A stretch of DNA of 64,000 nucleotides, taken from NCBI GenBank assembly GCA_003952965.2, contig CM025852.1:17747313-17811312 (forward strand), read 5' to 3'. The notes under the pieces were generated by a model. That model was given only the letters and a program-made list of their open reading frames with translations, made no database searches and was not told the DNA's origin. Positions 59,050 through 64,000 of this stretch are shown in pieces. How positions within the stretch are numbered: the stretch's first letter is position 1; the number at the start of each line of letters is the position of its first letter. The stretch is from Morella rubra (lineage: Eukaryota; Streptophyta; Magnoliopsida; Fagales; Myricaceae). The position numbers were made by a program, and so were the translations under genes.

Positions 59050-60345
59050 AATCCTAGGATTAAGGCAACCCAAGAGGGGGGGGGGGTGAATTGGGTTTCT
59101 AAATTTTTTAACTTTTAACCCCCAAAGTAGTGTTTGCAAGGTAAATACTAGTTTAGCACAAGTATATTGATGCGATAAGTAAATAAGTACTAAATGTAAA
59201 AAGTAGGGTTAGAGAAGCAAACATTAGGTTTTTAGGTGGTTCGGCAAACCCGCCTACATCCACCCCACAAGCTCCTTTACCGAGCCTTGAGATTTTTTCA
59301 CTATCTTCTGAATAGTGTACACTCTAGCTTTAGGGTGCTAGAGAACCTTACAAGTACTTTCCTAGGCTCAACATTCACAACCCAAGTGATTTTTCGGGCG
59401 CACCACTCACAACCTAAGCAAGCTTAAGATATATACCCTCTCTAAGCTTTCTTCTTTAGTGAACAACCTCACTAAAAGAATCACCTCTCTTGAATAGGAA
59501 GATACAAGAAATAAACTCTCTCAAAGAGTGGATAAGAAAATGAAAGCTCTATCTCTTTTGATTCACACAATGACAAGGATGTGAAGATGTAATTTGTGTG
59601 AATGATATGAGAAATATGAAATAGGAAGGTTTAAGATCTTTCTCAAGATATAGAAATGATATATGTTCATTCTATTACGTTTATGAGGCTTAGGGATGGC
59701 TTTAAACAGCCTCATAAGAAAACTAGCTGTTTATAGCTGATAGGGGTCGATATGTCAAAATTCAAGATGAGTCGGTCAACCGCTACATGAACCGGTCGAC
59801 TGCTGCAAGTCACCGTTACCCAACGGTCACATTTTCAGAACTCAAAGGATCTATTAGAAACTTAGACCGGTCGACCACTACACCAAGTAGTTGAGGTTCG
59901 GTCTATTGTTGCACCAGTCGGTCTACCTCTTCAACTTAAGCACATGATCCGGTTCATTTAAAACCACGATTTTGACCAACTTAAAACACCCAATTTTAAA
60001 GGCCAATTTCCCATAAGTATAAAAATGTTTGAGAGTTTGATTGGGGTGTTTTGAAACCATTTAAAAAATTTTTGTTCTTCCGACCAAGAGGTAAAATGGT
60101 TAATGCATGTTTTGAAAGATATGTAAGTGTATGATTCAAATCCTTGTCAAAAGTGAAACTAAGAGTTACAATATTATACCCTATGGTCTTAAATCTTCAC
60201 TTTTGAGCTCCTTACATCTTATTGATCTTCAATCTTCTTGCCTTAGGCTTTTTGATAAAAATAACTTTGTCTTTGAAGATATTCTTGTCAAATTAATCCA
60301 TTTATTGAAATCATCAAAATATCAATTGTGAATAAAAGCCACTAG
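59050..60345. mobile_element. LTR-like insertion inside the CACTA element
   Basis: Starts near GGATTAAGGCAACCCAAGAG with a G10 run and GGTGAATTGGGTTT. It contains GGTGGTTCGGCAAACCCGCC-TACATCCACCCC, similar in form to the GTGGTTCGGC-GCCTACGTCCA words in the Copia LTRs at 7920 and 12583. CACTA-type sequence is interrupted by it and resumes after about 60350. It could be a solo LTR or TRIM; exact ends and target duplication were not resolved. Confidence 0.4.
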
Positions 60346-60394
60346 AAATGCTCCATCATTAAATGAAAAGCATTTTGGCGATGAAATTACGTCG

Positions 60395-60790
60395 TCACCA
60401 TAATAACTGATTGATTGGTGGTTATAAACTGATCGATCGGTTATCAATTAACAGGTGGCATTGACACACGAACGATCGTCTCACACCACCAAACGATTGT
60501 TTAGCATAACCGTCCGAGAATGCGAAGCGTCGATCATTGGTTAACAACGACCCATCGATTGCTATTGCAACGAATGGCAGTGTGCCACGTGTTATGTTCA
60601 ACCGATCGATTGCAAAACCGTGTTGATCGATTGGTTGCGTAATTGTCAATTTTTCAAGTCATCGTGCGATCGTTGAAAAACCATGTTGACCGATCAATTG
60701 TTTCAATGAATGGCAGAATACCACATGTTGAAAAAAAAAATGATCGATCGGCCCACAACTACCGATCGATTGGTGCAAGGGATTATATGA
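60395..60790. repeat. CGATCGATCG word array, left cluster
   Basis: About twelve copies of a CGATCGATCG-type word (for example TGATCGATCGGTTAT, ACCGATCGATTGG, GTGCGATCGTTG) spaced 20-50 bp apart in otherwise unrelated sequence. Most deviations are TG or CA in place of CG. Confidence 0.8.
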
Positions 60791-61134
60791 AACCACCGAA
60801 ATCATTTTTACCGGATATCTCTCCACAAAATCTCGCGAATCCTCTCAACTTTCAAGGAGCCATTTTGTGCTGCATTGTCCTCCAAAGTGTGTGAATCTTC
60901 CCTCGTTGTTATCTACATCATAGGTACGTACTTCTATTGTTTTTTAAACAACATTAAGCAGTTTTAAATTCATTTTTCGTTAAGTTTTTTTCATTTGCTA
61001 CATAATCCATTTAGGTATTTAAAATGTATTTATTTTAGTGTTAATGTACGTTTAGGAGTTTAGAATTATTTAGGGATCAATTTGGGGTGATTTTGGGTGT
61101 GTTTTGGGGTTTTATAAACTGTGTGTTTTTTGTG

Positions 61135-61680
61135 TCGTCCCGTGTCGATCAATCGTTTGTTAAAGCTGATCGATTGGTAGGTAGATGCTGAGTGAAACGA
61201 TTGATCTGCTAAGTTAGCCAATCGATCGGTTTGTTATATTAGGGACTGATCAATCGGTCCCAAAAATTGTGCATTTCAATTTGGGTCTGATCGATCCCAT
61301 TTGATACCGGTTGATCAGTCCCTGATACTGTGCATTTTATCTGTTGTGTTCGATCAATCGCTTATACCAGAGCGATCAATCGGTAAGCGTAATATGAAAC
61401 ATAGCATTTTCATTAAGTAACGATCGATCGCATCAGTGGCAATCGATTGCTGAGTAATACTGTGCGTTTTGTTGCATGGACCACCGATCATCTGTGCAAT
61501 GAAATGCATCATTTTAAATGTTGTGATCGATTGGTCTATTTGAACGATCAATAGGTATATAGCGATTGATCGCCATTATGTTACCGATCGATCAATATGA
61601 TTCCAAACACACAGTTTTGATTAGGTAATCGATCGTTATGTTTTGTGATCGATCGGTGTAAACGGTGATGGATCGCCATT
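61135..61680. repeat. CGATCGATCG word array, middle cluster
   Basis: About nineteen copies (for example AACGATCGATCGCATC, ACCGATCGATCAA, TGATCGATTGGT), immediately left of the decayed ORF. The spacers between words do not resemble one another, so this is an array of short sites rather than a satellite. Confidence 0.8.
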
Positions 61681-61769
61681 TTGTTGTAGCTTCTTTAATA
61701 CTATAATTACGTTATTGTGATTATTTATTAATACATATTTATATTCAATTGTTGTAGCATACCTAAAAT

Positions 61770-62915
61770 GTTAGGAGCTAAGCATGTGCGAACAACGAGG
61801 ACCGGGGTGGGATCGTTGTCCCTAGAGCAAGAGGCCACTGATCCGAATATGACCGTGGAGAGGCAGATTGAGTACTTGAGGGGGCGGCTGATGGCCAGTG
61901 ACGCTTTCTGATTTTGATGACTTGTTGTACGAAGACCACAACATCTATCAGCTCTTCGAGTACAAGGGATTCCTGCATCAGCTCTCATGGACGGAGGGTT
62001 TTTGTGTCGACACCCTCGTGTATGCTTTATTTTGTGTCCTTGTCTCGGCAGATAGAGCACCTAAGCTATAGCTGACAGTACGAGGTGTGCAGTTCACATT
62101 CTCAGCAGACGTCATTGTTGATTTCGTACATTGTCCTCGACCCAAGATCCTCTACTTCCCGGCGGTATCCCTTACGGATGAGCAGAGGACATCAGATTAG
62201 GACTTGTGGACTCTTATGAATGGAAAGACCTCTGCAGTTATTGGCAACATAATTAAGCAGAGTGAGTTTTTAATGTTTTGGAGGATTTTGCACCCCATCT
62301 GGACGCTGAACATCGATGGCAATAGTCATTCCACGAAGTGCCCGTTCACTAGAGCTCAGGCATGCTCTTGCTGGGTCAGCAGGTAAGGGGGTCATGAGCA
62401 CACTGAACAAGTTCACCTTGTCTAGAAGTAAGGCATAAGAGGGGGCTTTGACTTGACGGTTTGCTCGTAGAGTACTAGCGGCCATAGATACTGCAGCACG
62501 GCCATCGACCGACACCAGACAGTCTTGATCAGAGGCACCTCTCGAGATGGGAACACCTGCAGTGCCTCCTCCCTAGGTGGCCCATCTATTTTTAGACCTT
62601 GACAGCTGTGTCAGCACCACTGTGAAGACTGCTCTACGGCCTTTTGAGGAGCATGTGAAGAAATTGGAGCAGGAGATGCAGTGGCTCCGGGAAGACCAAG
62701 AGAAGCTCTTGACCGTCTTTGAAGGGAAGTGCCCTGTTAGGATGCTGCGCAACAATCGGTCATAGCTCATATGGAGGATGTCAATGGACAGTTGGAAGAA
62801 ATCAAGAAGACCCTCGATGATTTCAAGACAGAAGGAGATCCACAGAAGATTTCTAGGGATATTCCTGATGATGTGGCGACTTTCCATGATGCTATTCAGC
62901 AATTATAGACATTTA
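61770..62915 (+). pseudogene. Putative plant transposon protein with coiled-coil tail, decayed
   Basis: An opening frame from ATG at 61770 (MLGAKHVRTTRTGVG, VERQIEYLRGRLMASDAF) shifts near 61905 to DDLLYEDHNIYQLFEYKGF, FCVDTLVYALFCVLVSADRA, TVRGVQFTFSADVIVDF and FWRILHPIWTLNIDG, with in-frame stops at about 62068 and 62198. The region F-x-x-K/R-G-F ... Y-A ... V-R-G-V-x-F-x-F-x-x-x-x-I resembles the domain called putative plant transposon protein, found next to many plant elements. A later segment (62577-62900) encodes HVKKLEQEMQWLREDQEKL and EDVNGQLEEIKKTLDDF, a likely coiled coil. Function is unknown. Confidence 0.5.
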
Positions 62916-63289
62916 TATTGTTTTTACTATCTATTTTGGACATACATTTGGATTTGTATTTTTATTTATCTGTTTGGGACATATATGTTTATTTGGATTT
63001 GAGTTTTTATTCAAGTATTTGGGACATATTTGTTTATTTGTGGATATGTAGTGACTTTGATTACAGGTTATGTGTTTTTTTATCTGTATTTGTTCCCAAT
63101 ATTTAGATACATAAATTGACCAAAATACCATTTGGTTGGCAAAATTAACAATAATTGCAAAGTTAAACAGCTAAATAAAATACGTATTTAAATAAAATTT
63201 AAGTACATACATATATATGTAAGAAATTTATAGCGATTGATCAAATAAGTAACATAAGAATTTAAATAAAAATCATTTTTTTAATTATT

Positions 63290-63545
63290 AGGATCACCGA
63301 TCGATCGGTATTATAAGCCATCGATCGGTACATCATGGTGTCGTTTAGATATATACAACCGATCGATCGTTTAAAACGGCCGATTGATCATCAAAGATGC
63401 TGTTGTTTTGGTTTATCTAAATCGATCTATCGGTACGTTGCACACCGATCAATCATCTTTATGTGTCGTCGTTTTTGTTAAAATTAGGCGATCAATCGTT
63501 TAGCACGGCATCGTTTAAATTGCAAAGGACGATCGATCGATGCAT
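63290..63545. repeat. CGATCGATCG word array, right cluster
   Basis: About eight copies (ACCGATCGATCGGTATT, CATCGATCGGTAC, ACCGATCGATCGTTT, GACGATCGATCGATGC and variants), to the right of the decayed ORF, mirroring the clusters to its left. Confidence 0.8.
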
Positions 63546-64000
63546 GATGAGAATGCAAAATGTCATATTTTTCTCCCTTAATGCTTTAGTCTTTTATACT
63601 TATTTGGTGCCTAAATTACTCATTATTCTTATGTTTTGATTTAGGATACAAATGGAGTCATTAAGTGAAAAACGAATTTAATTGGGCGATTTTGGACAGT
63701 TTCGACATTGCTTCGTAATCAGGGCATAAATCTCTCATCCAAGCTCTGATTTAGATGATTCAAGATGCTATGGAACGCCAAGAAAAATATTTACAATTTT
63801 CAAGTTTTGAGTTTTGAGTTTTAAGAGATACTGGCTGCATGATGGACGAAATCAGGCTTGAAGTTGCGTCTCCTGCACTGTTAACATTCTGGAACATTCC
63901 ATAGATTGCAATCTTGATATGCGGATCTGACCTGTTAATTTTGGAAAGTATCCAGACCTGGTGCACGAAAATTCCAGAGGAAGATGCCACTTTCTTAGTT
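63546..64000. other. Unassigned sequence at the window end
   Basis: No gene or element border recognised. A short minus-strand open frame exists but shows no domain. Confidence 0.4.

Larger units (their letters stand above)
58898..64000 (+). mobile_element. CACTA-type element, left end seen, right end not in window
   Basis: Starts CACTAGTAGAAATTTGAC, directly followed by TTTAGTGACGAAATT, GGTGACGAAATG and TTCGTCACTAAAA words in both orientations, a classic CACTA subterminal pattern. It interrupts the TNL fragment. Related words (GGCGATGAAATTACGTCGTCACC) resume at about 60375 after an insertion. No matching GTG-type right end was recognised before 64000, so the extent, and whether the arrays and ORF further right belong to it, are inference. 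Confidence 0.6.

Noticed and set aside
60395..61680. CGATCGATCG clusters as a satellite array
   Set aside because: Only the short words recur; the spacers are unrelated and of unequal length, so it is not a tandem satellite.

Overview
The window is nuclear DNA from a flowering plant, almost certainly a eudicot. It carries introns with GT/AG borders, plant LTR retrotransposons, CACTA and hAT DNA transposons, a plant F-box/kelch gene, and the NB-ARC part of a TIR-type resistance gene (this class is absent from grasses). It is a repeat-dominated region: only one gene looks possibly functional (a GT4 glycosyltransferase at 53.9-55.4 kb, itself with a frame break). Every other coding trace is a transposon remnant, a captured exon or a broken gene. 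There is a 1000-base assembly gap at 44011-45010.

Layout. 1-1.6 kb is AT-rich with a short tandem repeat and a MITE. 1625-5769 is a very long solo LTR on the minus strand, bounded by the 5-bp duplication ATAAG. 4833-17297 and 17298-29747 are two near-identical head-to-tail copies of one 12.45-kb segment. Each holds the right part of that LTR, a hAT-like MITE, a full-length but decayed Tnt1/Tork-like Copia element (minus strand), a non-autonomous CACTA element that has captured an exon of hydroxymethylglutaryl-CoA lyase, and the start of another Gypsy-type LTR. The copies may be a true tandem duplication, or two haplotypes joined end to end by the assembler.

30.5-35.3 kb and 38.6-42.4 kb are blocks of abnormal, G-poor, A/C-rich sequence. 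They read as uncorrected consensus rather than biology: the second lies inside a Gypsy element, and integrase codons surface briefly in it. Between and around the blocks lies an F-box/kelch (SKIP25-type) gene on the minus strand. It is split in its coding region by a 6.4-kb chromovirus-like Gypsy element with target duplication AAGGA; the reading frame continues exactly across the insertion.

45.0-51.6 kb is a patchwork: a SIRE-like Copia gag, remnants of both CACTA genes (TNP2-like and Transposase_24-like), a truncated Gypsy element with its 5' LTR, a LINE 3' end with poly(A), and an LTR fragment related to the solo LTR. 51.6-53.7 kb is a non-autonomous hAT-like element with ACCGGT-rich ends. 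The glycosyltransferase gene follows, flanked by a 3-kb-spaced inverted repeat. From 58.5 kb a TNL gene fragment is cut off by a CACTA terminus. The sequence beyond it carries about forty copies of a CGATCGATCG-type word, in arrays on both sides of a decayed plant-transposon ORF; this is the most unusual structure in the window.

No tRNA, rRNA, CRISPR array or bacterial-type operon was seen. The genes do not form a pathway; the biology here is nested transposition, gene capture and gene disruption.
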